Of a stretch of DNA of 22,630 bases, positions 14,556-21,242 are shown in pieces. The position numbers were made by a program, and so were the translations under genes. The notes below the pieces were generated by a model that saw only the letters and a program-made list of their open reading frames with translations, searched no databases and was not told the DNA's origin. The stretch is from a virus, in the IMG/VR virus record IMGVR_UViG_3300009154_000301, positions 1 to 22,630 of that record. One strand, 5' to 3'. How positions within the stretch are numbered: the stretch's first letter is position 1; the number at the start of each line of letters is the position of its first letter.

Positions 14556-17141
14556 ATGGTAAATATTAAAGTTAGAGATCAAAATACAAATTTCGGTTCA
14601 GATACTGATGGGTTAGTTATACCAACAGGTACTACAGGTGAACGTGTTGCGAGCACAGGCGCTATCAGATATAATACTTCTTATGGTTGTTTAGAATATT
14701 ACACAGGTACTACTTGGGTTTTATTAGAAGCTCAACCTACAGTTACATCTATTTCTCCAGATTCTATTACAGTAGATGGTGTTACTACAACTCCTGTTAC
14801 AGTTACAGGTACAAATTTTAACGCAGGTGATACTATTACTCTTACTTCAGATGATGCTTTATCTACTATTACTCCTTCTACAATTAGTTACGTTAATGGC
14901 ACTACTTTATCTTTTACAACAGGTGCTACACAATTAAGTAATTTACAAGGAACAGGAGTTTCAAATTTAACAGCTGTAAAAATTTTAGGTACTGTTGGTA
15001 CATTTAGTTGTGCAACCGCTTCAAATACATTAGCTGTTGATCAATTAATTACATTTACAGGAAATTTAAGCGACTCTTATACAATGAGTAGTATTGCTAC
15101 TACAGGAACTGCAGGTCAATTTTCATGTTCTTCAGCAATTCCAGCTATAACTGCAGGTCAAACAGTTACAATTTCAGGAACTCAAAGCACTACATTATCA
15201 AGCGTTAATATTACAGGTCCAGATACAGGTACTATAACAGGTGTTTCAATTACAGGAACTTCTGGTCAGTTTTCATGTACTTCAACTACTTTAGTAGTTG
15301 GTCAAGCTATTACAATTACTGGTACATTTGGTGGTACAGGAAGTATTTCAGGTTACACAACAGGAACAACATATTATGTAATTGCAACTAATGGTACTCC
15401 TACTGGAGCTACAACATTTACACTATCTACAACAAGAAATGGTACAGGTGTTGCAACAACTACTGGTACTCCTACAGGATTAACTTATACAAAAAACAAT
15501 TTAACAGGAACAATTGCATTTGACCCTACAACAAATAGTTCAGGCCCTACTTTAGCTGTAGGTAATATTGTTATAATTTCTGGTACATTAGGTGGCACAG
15601 GTACTATTACAGGATATTCAGATCCTACAACTTATTATATTATTGCAACTGATGGTTCAAACTATGCACAATTATCAACAACTTCAGGTGGTACGGCAGT
15701 TACAACAACTGTTGGTACTCCTACAGGATTAACTTATACAGCTTCAGGTGGTGGAACTATTTCTGGTTATTCAAATCCAACTACTTATTATGTAATAGGA
15801 ACTCCTACTCAAACATCATTTACTTTATCTGCATCATCAGGTGGTTCTGCAATTACAACTACAAATTATGGTAATGGACAGTTTTTATCTAATATGAGTT
15901 TTAGTTTAGGAGGAGGAACGACAGGAAGTATTTCTGGTTATTCATCTGGTAATATCTATTATATTACAACAACTAACGGTTCAACAACATTTACTTTATC
16001 AGCAACTAAAAGAGGAAGTGCTATTACAACTACAGCAGGTAGTCCTACAGGATGGACAACTTATCAATCTGATTATATACCAGCAAAATCTCCATGGGAC
16101 GTTACAGTAACTTCAGCTGGAGGAAAAACAGCAACTTTATTAAACGCATTAAACACAAATTCAGGCCCTTATTGGATAACTCAAGCAGGAACTGTTACAA
16201 ATAGTTTTAGTGCAAATAGATCATTAAGTTATCAATTGTTAGCGGAAAGCCCTCAATCTTTAACTCTAACATATTCATTAGCATCAGGAAGTTTACCAAC
16301 TGGTGTTACTTTAAGCTCATCAGGTTTATTATCTGGAACAATAACTCCACCAGGAGTTCAAACAACATACAATTTTTCAGTAACTGCTACAGATACAAAT
16401 GGTCTTACTGCAACAAGGTCATTTAGTATTGCTGTATATCTTTCAGCAATTCAAACATTTACCTCAAGCGGAACATTTACAGTTCCTACTGGACTTACCG
16501 CAGTAGATGTATTAGTCGTTGCTGGAGGTGGTGGCGGTTCAGGACAATGTAATATTGGTGGTGGAGGTGGTGCAGGTGGTTTAATTTATAGACCAGGTTA
16601 TCCAATTACACCAGGTACTCCAATAGCTGTTACAGTAGGTCAAGCAGGTTATCCAGGCGGTAATTCAATATTTGGCGGATTAACTGCAATTGGTGGAGGT
16701 CAAGGAGGATTCTTCGCAGCTCCTTATCCAGGCGGTTCAGGCGGCGGTGGTGGTGGTAATGTTTTCCATCAAGGTGGTTTTGGCGGCGGTACTGGTACTC
16801 AACCAAGTCAACCAGGAGATTCAGGTACTTATGGATTTGGTAATCCAGGAGGTCAGGCTGCTTACAACAACGGCCCAGGTGCTGCTGGTGCTGGCGGTGG
16901 TGGTGCTGGTGGTGGTGGAGGTAGTGCTGGTAGTCCTACATCAGGTGGTGGAGGAGGAGCTGGACGAACTTATTCCATTTCAGGAAGTTCTGTAGAATAT
17001 GCTGCAGGAGGCGGAGGTTCTCCTGGAGGTGGTGCTGGTGGCCCAAGCACAAATGCAACAAATAAAGGTGGCGGTGGAGGTGCCGGTGGTACTCCTAACA
17101 CAGGTGGTGGTGGACCAGGTGTTGTTATAGTAAGTTACTAA
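14556..17141 (+). CDS. Multidomain tail fibre with glycine-rich C-terminal adhesin-like region
   Basis: This 861-residue protein is a chain of recognisable parts. Residues 18-57 form a fibre start of the type IPTGTTGER...TGAIRYNT...LEYYTGTTWV. Residues 61-123 resemble an IPT/TIG immunoglobulin-like domain (VTSISPDSITVDG, VTVTGTNFNAGDTI). Residues 145-503 hold repeated modules with FSC...VGQAITITGT, GTTYYVIATNG and TTFTLS...GTPTGLTYT blocks. Residues 555-627 look like a putative Ig (He_PIG-type) domain (SGSLPTGVTLSSSGLLSGT). Residues 631-861 start FTSSGTFTVPTGLTAVDVLVVAGG and become glycine-rich, as in Gly_rich_2-type phage domains. Long glycine runs there suggest a stack of polyglycine-II helices like that of the S16 gp38 adhesin. 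This end is the best candidate receptor-binding tip. No intramolecular chaperone motif was identified. Confidence 0.82.
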   Translation: MVNIKVRDQNTNFGSDTDGLVIPTGTTGERVASTGAIRYNTSYGCLEYYTGTTWVLLEAQPTVTSISPDSITVDGVTTTPVTVTGTNFNAGDTITLTSDDALSTITPSTISYVNGTTLSFTTGATQLSNLQGTGVSNLTAVKILGTVGTFSCATASNTLAVDQLITFTGNLSDSYTMSSIATTGTAGQFSCSSAIPAITAGQTVTISGTQSTTLSSVNITGPDTGTITGVSITGTSGQFSCTSTTLVVGQAITITGTFGGTGSISGYTTGTTYYVIATNGTPTGATTFTLSTTRNGTGVATTTGTPTGLTYTKNNLTGTIAFDPTTNSSGPTLAVGNIVIISGTLGGTGTITGYSDPTTYYIIATDGSNYAQLSTTSGGTAVTTTVGTPTGLTYTASGGGTISGYSNPTTYYVIGTPTQTSFTLSASSGGSAITTTNYGNGQFLSNMSFSLGGGTTGSISGYSSGNIYYITTTNGSTTFTLSATKRGSAITTTAGSPTGWTTYQSDYIPAKSPWDVTVTSAGGKTATLLNALNTNSGPYWITQAGTVTNSFSANRSLSYQLLAESPQSLTLTYSLASGSLPTGVTLSSSGLLSGTITPPGVQTTYNFSVTATDTNGLTATRSFSIAVYLSAIQTFTSSGTFTVPTGLTAVDVLVVAGGGGGSGQCNIGGGGGAGGLIYRPGYPITPGTPIAVTVGQAGYPGGNSIFGGLTAIGGGQGGFFAAPYPGGSGGGGGGNVFHQGGFGGGTGTQPSQPGDSGTYGFGNPGGQAAYNNGPGAAGAGGGGAGGGGGSAGSPTSGGGGGAGRTYSISGSSVEYAAGGGGSPGGGAGGPSTNATNKGGGGGAGGTPNTGGGGPGVVIVSY
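14988..16064 (+). repeat. Repeated fibre modules inside the 861-residue protein
   Basis: Residues 145-503 are built from shuffled copies of three short blocks. Block A (FSC...GQxITITGT type) is at about 148-168, 188-208, 238-256 and, degenerate, 332-343. Block B (SGYxxGTTYYVI type) is at 263-277, 351-364, 402-414 and 459-471. Block C (FTLS...G..ITTT.GTPTG type) is at 288-312, 372-395, 422-436 and 479-500. At DNA level a 28-base stretch is identical at 15464-15491 and 15713-15740, 83 codons apart, which points to recent in-frame duplication. Confidence 0.75.
16446..17138 (+). other. Glycine-rich domain coding segment (residues 631-861)
   Basis: This segment encodes many GGG and GGGGG runs separated by Ala, Ser, Pro, Asn and aromatic residues, beginning right after the Ig-like part. 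The DNA is locally G-rich and GGT/GGA-rich, unlike the A+T-rich surroundings. Variation in such loops changes host range in T4-like phages with gp38-type adhesins. By analogy this is the likely receptor contact, but homology to gp38 has not been tested. Confidence 0.65.
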
Positions 17142-17194
17142 ACAACATATTGTTTCAGTACAATACTAATTTATTTTAAAAAATAAAAAAATGT

Positions 17195-17527
17195 ATGGCC
17201 GATCAAATAGCAAATTTATTTTTAGACGCAGGCGCAACATTTTCATCTGATGTAAATGTTACTGATAACGAAGAAAATCCATTAGATTTAACTGATTGGA
17301 CTGCAAAAGCCAACTTATCAAAAAGTTATTCTCCTACTCAACCTAAAATACCTTTTAATATTGTAAAATATAATGCTGAAGGTATTGTTGCTATTAGTTT
17401 AACTCCTGAACAAACAATTCTTTTAGAAGAAGGTCGTTATGTTTATAATTTGGATATAGTTAACAATATTGACAATTCTGTTATAAGAGTGCTTGAAGGA
17501 ATAATTACTGTTACACCGGCAGTTTAA
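17195..17527 (+). CDS. Small beta-rich tail protein (possible BppU-N-like fold)
   Basis: The 110-residue protein has the order FLDAGATFSSDVNVTDNEENPLDLTDW, a charged middle with a lysine-rich strand, then VAISLTPEQTILLEEGRYVYNLDIV and a closing RVLEGIITVTPAV. This 'D-x-x-G-N-P-x-D-L-T...L-T-P-E-Q-T...G-x-Y-x-Y-x-L-x-I' pattern recurs in small marine phage structural proteins and recalls the N-terminal domain of lactococcal BppU-type baseplate proteins, which anchors receptor-binding parts. That comparison is weak. The ATG at 17191 is out of frame, and the start used is 17195. No Shine-Dalgarno is present, and the upstream 53 bases are A+T-rich with no convincing late promoter. Confidence 0.7.
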   Translation: MADQIANLFLDAGATFSSDVNVTDNEENPLDLTDWTAKANLSKSYSPTQPKIPFNIVKYNAEGIVAISLTPEQTILLEEGRYVYNLDIVNNIDNSVIRVLEGIITVTPAV

Positions 17528-17529
17528 TT

Positions 17530-17537
17530 TATAAATA
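17530..17537 (+). promoter_or_regulatory. Late promoter before the 69-residue gene
   Basis: An exact TATAAATA starts 3 bases after the TAA of the 110-residue gene and ends 21 bases before the ATG at 17559. AAAGGA at 17548-17553 gives a clear ribosome site in the short leader. Confidence 0.65.
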
Positions 17538-17558
17538 ATTAAACAACAAAGGACTTAA

Positions 17559-17768
17559 ATGACACAAGCAAGTTTAACTAAAACACAAGTAAATGTACAA
17601 ATACCATCAAGAACACAGTTAAATAATTCATCATTAAAATTGAGATTGTTGAATGATGTTAATGCGGCGTCTTTACAAAATGGAGATGTAGTTCAATATA
17701 ATTCTACTACAGACCAATTCACGACAGCTCCTGTTAATATAACTAGAGTAAACGGCGGTTCTTTTTAA
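17559..17768 (+). CDS. Small fibre-associated structural protein
   Basis: A 69-residue protein. Its C-terminal half (KLRLLNDVNAASLQNGDVV, then QYNSTTDQFTTAP) is the 'LxDVxxxxLxxGDVLxYNSxTDxF' module commonly seen in phage fibre and tail proteins. The N-terminal half is rich in Thr, Gln and Asn. It has its own late promoter and Shine-Dalgarno site and is the last plus-strand gene before the glycosyltransferase block. Its stop codon TAA (17766-17768) overlaps the stop codon of the converging minus-strand gene, so there is no space for an intergenic terminator. A role in fibre assembly or attachment is inferred. Confidence 0.72.
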   Translation: MTQASLTKTQVNVQIPSRTQLNNSSLKLRLLNDVNAASLQNGDVVQYNSTTDQFTTAPVNITRVNGGSF

Positions 17769-19117
17769 CTTTTTAAATTCTTATTAAAAGAATCTATAGT
17801 TTTTAAATTAAAAGGAAATGCGTTTCCCCATATTGTAGATTTTCTTACCCAACCTAATGCGGCAATAGGACTTGTAATAGCCAAAGGTATATCAGAGTGG
17901 CCGCTATCTTTATTTTCTCTGGAAAAATAATAATTATCTAAGTCGTGTACAACGCCTTTTTCTTTTAATTCATTTAATAACTTTTTTGCTGTTTTATAAG
18001 TAATTGCATAAGCGTGCCCACCATATAGATTTTCTATATCTATAATCTCTTTAGGGCCACCTGCTGTTTGACTATCATATTTACTTGGGTCTGTAAGTTT
18101 ATATCCTAACGAAACTATTTTATTGTGAGGTATTTCTATATTTATTTTATGTAACATAATAGCATCATGTTCAAGTATTATAGCACATTCTTTATTTTTT
18201 ACAATTTTTTTCCATATATTAAAATGACTTGCAGTACAACAAGCACAAGCATCTGTCCAATCGTTCCAAGAATTATAAGATACTTTGTAATCAAAGTTCT
18301 TCCATACTTCTTCTTTAGTTATGTTTTCATAACCTTCAAAACTTTCCCATTCAAGACCAATTGCATCACAAGATTTAGCACAACCTCTTGCATAATCAAT
18401 AGATATAGGATTTTTAGTTGTTAGAATATAGGCTTTTGTTGGTATCATACTTTTAGTATCAGAGTTTTTTTTATTAACAATTTCTGTTTTTTGTTCTATT
18501 ATTTTTTTAATAGGTTGAGGGTTAGAATCTACTATAAATGTCTTTGAACCTGTATGTGAACATTGAATTGTTACGTCTGCATATATTTTAAAACCTTTGG
18601 CTTTTGCTTTACGGCAAAAATCGACATCTTCAGATACTGTATGTTTATGGTCAAGTGCTGAATGATAAACAAATTGAGGATAACCTACATCTTTTAATAC
18701 TTTAGATTTAATAAGAACACAACCCATACCACAAGCGGCTATTTCTAAAAACGTAAGATGTTTAATTTTTTCATAAGGTATATTACTATTACCACCATGA
18801 GCATTTTTTTCATAAATTTCTAATGTATGTTCATGTTCTTTTCTTTGTATATACAAACCAGATACCATATCAACATCATGTTTTAATAATTTTATAAGTG
18901 TATCTTTTGGAAATGCAATATCACTATCTACAGAAAACAAATAATCATAATGAATTGCCCAATGAGATATTAAATTTCTTATTTGGTCAATTTGATAACC
19001 ATAAAAAAATTGAAATTCGGTTTTATATCCTTCAGGAACTTCTAAATCGTATATTGCTTTAAACGTTGTAGGTTCAATATTTTTATTTGTTGGTACAGCA
19101 ATTAATATAGTTTTCAT
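17765..19117 (-). CDS. Bifunctional glycosyltransferase: GT2-like GT-A domain fused to a GT25-like domain
   Basis: This 450-residue protein has two predicted transferase domains. Residues 1-195 look like a GT-A nucleotide-sugar transferase: a start of the type MKTILIAVPTNKNIE, a VDSDIAF segment whose D64-S65-D66 is the metal-binding DxD, and SEDVDFC (162-168), the late acidic motif of GT2-like enzymes. Residues 225-400 resemble family GT25: AYILTTKNP at 229-237, CCTASHFNIWKKIV at 293-306, an ILEHDAIML acidic motif (E316-H317-D318; family consensus EDD) and GGHAYAITYKTAKKLL (366-381). GT25 includes bacterial lipopolysaccharide galactosyltransferases and eukaryotic procollagen galactosyltransferases. 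There is no signal peptide or membrane segment, so it should act in the host cytoplasm. It overlaps the upstream glycosyltransferase gene by 4 bases (ATGA), which implies coupled translation. Donor and acceptor are unknown. Confidence 0.82.
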   Translation of the reverse strand: MKTILIAVPTNKNIEPTTFKAIYDLEVPEGYKTEFQFFYGYQIDQIRNLISHWAIHYDYLFSVDSDIAFPKDTLIKLLKHDVDMVSGLYIQRKEHEHTLEIYEKNAHGGNSNIPYEKIKHLTFLEIAACGMGCVLIKSKVLKDVGYPQFVYHSALDHKHTVSEDVDFCRKAKAKGFKIYADVTIQCSHTGSKTFIVDSNPQPIKKIIEQKTEIVNKKNSDTKSMIPTKAYILTTKNPISIDYARGCAKSCDAIGLEWESFEGYENITKEEVWKNFDYKVSYNSWNDWTDACACCTASHFNIWKKIVKNKECAIILEHDAIMLHKINIEIPHNKIVSLGYKLTDPSKYDSQTAGGPKEIIDIENLYGGHAYAITYKTAKKLLNELKEKGVVHDLDNYYFSRENKDSGHSDIPLAITSPIAALGWVRKSTIWGNAFPFNLKTIDSFNKNLKS

Positions 19118-21141
19118 TGTGCCAATATTTTGTTTGCGTTTTTAGTCTGTTCTTCTGAATTAACTTTGTAATCATTTAATGGACTAATATCATTATAATT
19201 ATAAACAATATCTGATACAACTTTTATTTTACTAGGGTCGGCCTTTTCTATAACAGTATAAAATATAGAACCATCGCCGCCTGCTTTATACCAATTCTCA
19301 TTTTCGTCTTTAAAATTACTATCACTAACACCGTTTAAAAGATAACATTTAAATGTTCTTAAATGTGTATAAGGCATATTCCAATTAAACTTGTGTTGTC
19401 TATATTTTTTTTGTAGTTTGATTTCTTCAGGATAATGTTGAGATACTAAAGGTATATTATCTACCATTGACCAACAAGAACCATAAGTAAACTCTGTTGT
19501 ACCGTCATATAGATTATTATAAAAATGAAATATTTGATTATCGTTTACTAAAGAATCATCACCATCTAAAAGCATTACAATATCATCTCCTTCACAAAAT
19601 TCAACCATTGCTTCTATTTGATTTCTTACTGCTCCTTTATTTTCTGTATTTTTTATTACTTTTACTTTATTACTTTCAAATTGTTTTGCAATTCTATAAC
19701 TGTTGTCTGTAGAACAATCATCTATAACAATCATTAAATAATTATCATAATCTTGTGTGATTACTGATTGAATACATTTTGCAATATATGATTCTGCATT
19801 ATACATTGGAGTTATAATTATCATTCTTTGTTGTGTATTTCTTGGTATATAATTTTCTTCTTGATTGCTAAATTTTCTACCAAATATTGTTTTAATTCTT
19901 GAATTGATATAACTTACTTGTTTATAATCTTCCTTTAATAGATATAAACCTAATTTTTTATAGATATGTTGTTTCCATTGTAATGCAACACTATCCCAAC
20001 CTACAACATCTTTTATAATATTACAAGCATACATTTTTTGTTGATGTAAATAACGGTCTTTGTTTGCTTTTAATACTGTTTCTACAAAACGATCTTCTTG
20101 ATATTTTTTATTGATATGAGGAAATAATCCATTTGGTTCTATAGGGTGGTCTATTAGATAACAAGCTGATTCTATTGCTGTTTCTTCTAATGCACCAAAA
20201 CGATTTGTAATTAAAGGAGTGTTATAAGCAATAGATTCTAAAGTTGAAATGCCAAATGTTTCTGGGAAAACACAAGGGAACAACATGAAACTTGCTTGTG
20301 ACATAATATCAGCAATCTCAGATTGTTTTATGATACCAGTAAACTCTACATCTAATTTTTTATATTTTTCATCTGCAATTAATTTTCTGTATTTTATTTC
20401 TTGTATATCAGGTTCATTGTTTTTAAACTTATAAAATCCACCAATAACTTTTAATTTAGCTTGTGGTATTTCTTTTTTAATTCTTTCCCATATATTTTCT
20501 ACTAAAGGAACCATACCTTTAGATAAGGCCGCATTAAAAACACATAAGAAAGGGTCTTTTGCTTTTATATCTATGTCATCTTTATATTTTACAATACCAT
20601 TACGAGTCATAAAAACATGTTTTTTTATTACTTCAAACATTCTTTTATTACCATGAGCACAATTGGTAACATAAGAAGTATGAAAATCGGAAAGAGTAAA
20701 TATTTCATCTAAGTCTTTATGAATTAACATATCTTCTAATAGATGATCTCCGTACATAGAAAATGTATCGTGCATCCACATTGCTTTTAATTTAGCAAAT
20801 TTTTTTATTGAAGCGTATCGTTTTGGTTTGAATCTTGTAAATTGGCCGTATAATTGTTCTGGTAAAAATGGTATAACTGTTCTTGATGAAATAACAACAT
20901 CAAATTTAAAATCGTGTGGAAAATCTAATCTTGTATGGTCAAAATATTTAACATTATCAAAAGTGCCTTCATTTGAATTTGTATCAATACAGTTGTTAAA
21001 AACAGTAACATCAAAGTTCTTTTTAGCAAGTTCTCTAGCTAATAAAATAACTGCGGATTCTGAACCTCCTAAACCTCTTTTGTTAAGAGTATCACCATCA
21101 TAAGACAGTCCAATAATGTCAATAATTGCAATAGATATCAT
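19114..21141 (-). CDS. Bifunctional glycosyltransferase: GT4-type GT-B domain fused to a GT2 domain
   Basis: The 675-residue product joins two transferases. Residues 1-400 are GT4-like. GLGGSESAVILLAREL (23-38) is the glycine-rich acceptor-side loop, VFNAALSKGMVPLVE lies near 201-215, and FPETFGISTLESIAYNTPLI (292-311) contains the nucleotide-sugar E-x7-E type motif. Residues 438-660 are GT2-like. IITPMYNAE is at 442-450, DDCSTDNS at 474-481, a KNTENKGAVRNQ segment follows, and LDGDDSLV (525-532) supplies the DxD metal site. Both domains keep their core motifs and look active. It is the first gene of a two-gene minus-strand operon behind the palindromic promoter at 21171-21182. No Shine-Dalgarno is visible before the ATG (TTTTTTTAA). 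The likely role is transfer of successive sugars to a glycan or protein late in infection. The target is not known. Confidence 0.85.
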   Translation of the reverse strand: MISIAIIDIIGLSYDGDTLNKRGLGGSESAVILLARELAKKNFDVTVFNNCIDTNSNEGTFDNVKYFDHTRLDFPHDFKFDVVISSRTVIPFLPEQLYGQFTRFKPKRYASIKKFAKLKAMWMHDTFSMYGDHLLEDMLIHKDLDEIFTLSDFHTSYVTNCAHGNKRMFEVIKKHVFMTRNGIVKYKDDIDIKAKDPFLCVFNAALSKGMVPLVENIWERIKKEIPQAKLKVIGGFYKFKNNEPDIQEIKYRKLIADEKYKKLDVEFTGIIKQSEIADIMSQASFMLFPCVFPETFGISTLESIAYNTPLITNRFGALEETAIESACYLIDHPIEPNGLFPHINKKYQEDRFVETVLKANKDRYLHQQKMYACNIIKDVVGWDSVALQWKQHIYKKLGLYLLKEDYKQVSYINSRIKTIFGRKFSNQEENYIPRNTQQRMIIITPMYNAESYIAKCIQSVITQDYDNYLMIVIDDCSTDNSYRIAKQFESNKVKVIKNTENKGAVRNQIEAMVEFCEGDDIVMLLDGDDSLVNDNQIFHFYNNLYDGTTEFTYGSCWSMVDNIPLVSQHYPEEIKLQKKYRQHKFNWNMPYTHLRTFKCYLLNGVSDSNFKDENENWYKAGGDGSIFYTVIEKADPSKIKVVSDIVYNYNDISPLNDYKVNSEEQTKNANKILAQ

Positions 21142-21170
21142 TTAAAAAAACATTTATATAAAGTTATAAT

Positions 21171-21182
21171 TATTTATAAATA
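21171..21182. promoter_or_regulatory. Palindromic divergent late promoter
   Basis: TATTTATAAATA is a perfect 12-base palindrome. It contains TATAAATA on the plus strand (21175-21182, facing the collagen-like fibre gene) and on the minus strand (21178 back to 21171, facing the glycosyltransferase operon). It lies in the only divergent gap of the window (21142-21242), 29 bases from the minus-strand ATG and 60 bases from the plus-strand ATG. If both are used, only one polymerase could occupy the site at a time. Confidence 0.65.
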
Positions 21183-21191
21183 TACTATAAC

Positions 21192-21209
21192 ACAATATAC
21201 CAGTATTGT
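21192..21209 (+). other. Hairpin at the predicted 5' end of the collagen-fibre mRNA
   Basis: ACAATA (21192-21197) and TATTGT (21204-21209) are inverted copies with a 6-base loop. The predicted transcript start is about 21188, so this would be a hairpin at the 5' terminus. It could protect the mRNA or be an operator half-site, but the stem is short and A+T-rich. Confidence 0.3.
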
Positions 21210-21242
21210 CAATAACTTATAGAATTTAACATTTAGAGAGAA

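Noticed and set aside
16690-16995. Long plus-strand open frame rich in Val and Leu inside the glycine-rich fibre segment
   Set aside because: It is the other-frame reading of GGT/GGA glycine codons (GTG/GTT gives Val), lacks a ribosome site, and lies wholly within the fibre gene.
17142-17194. Gap between the glycine-rich fibre and the 110-residue gene, searched for a promoter or terminator
   Set aside because: No TATAAATA, no stable GC stem and no Shine-Dalgarno found, only A+T-rich sequence. The ATG at 17191 is out of frame with the gene.
17777-17793. Hairpin ATTCTT-ATTAA-AAGAAT near the converging gene ends, considered as a terminator
   Set aside because: Only six pairs, one of them G-C, and inside the glycosyltransferase coding sequence. 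No clean U-tract follows directly on either strand.
18167-21103. Plus-strand frames across the glycosyltransferase region (18167, 19497, 20249, 20828)
   Set aside because: Phe/Ile/Ser/Leu-rich antisense readings of A+T-rich coding sequence. The minus strand carries clear catalytic motifs.
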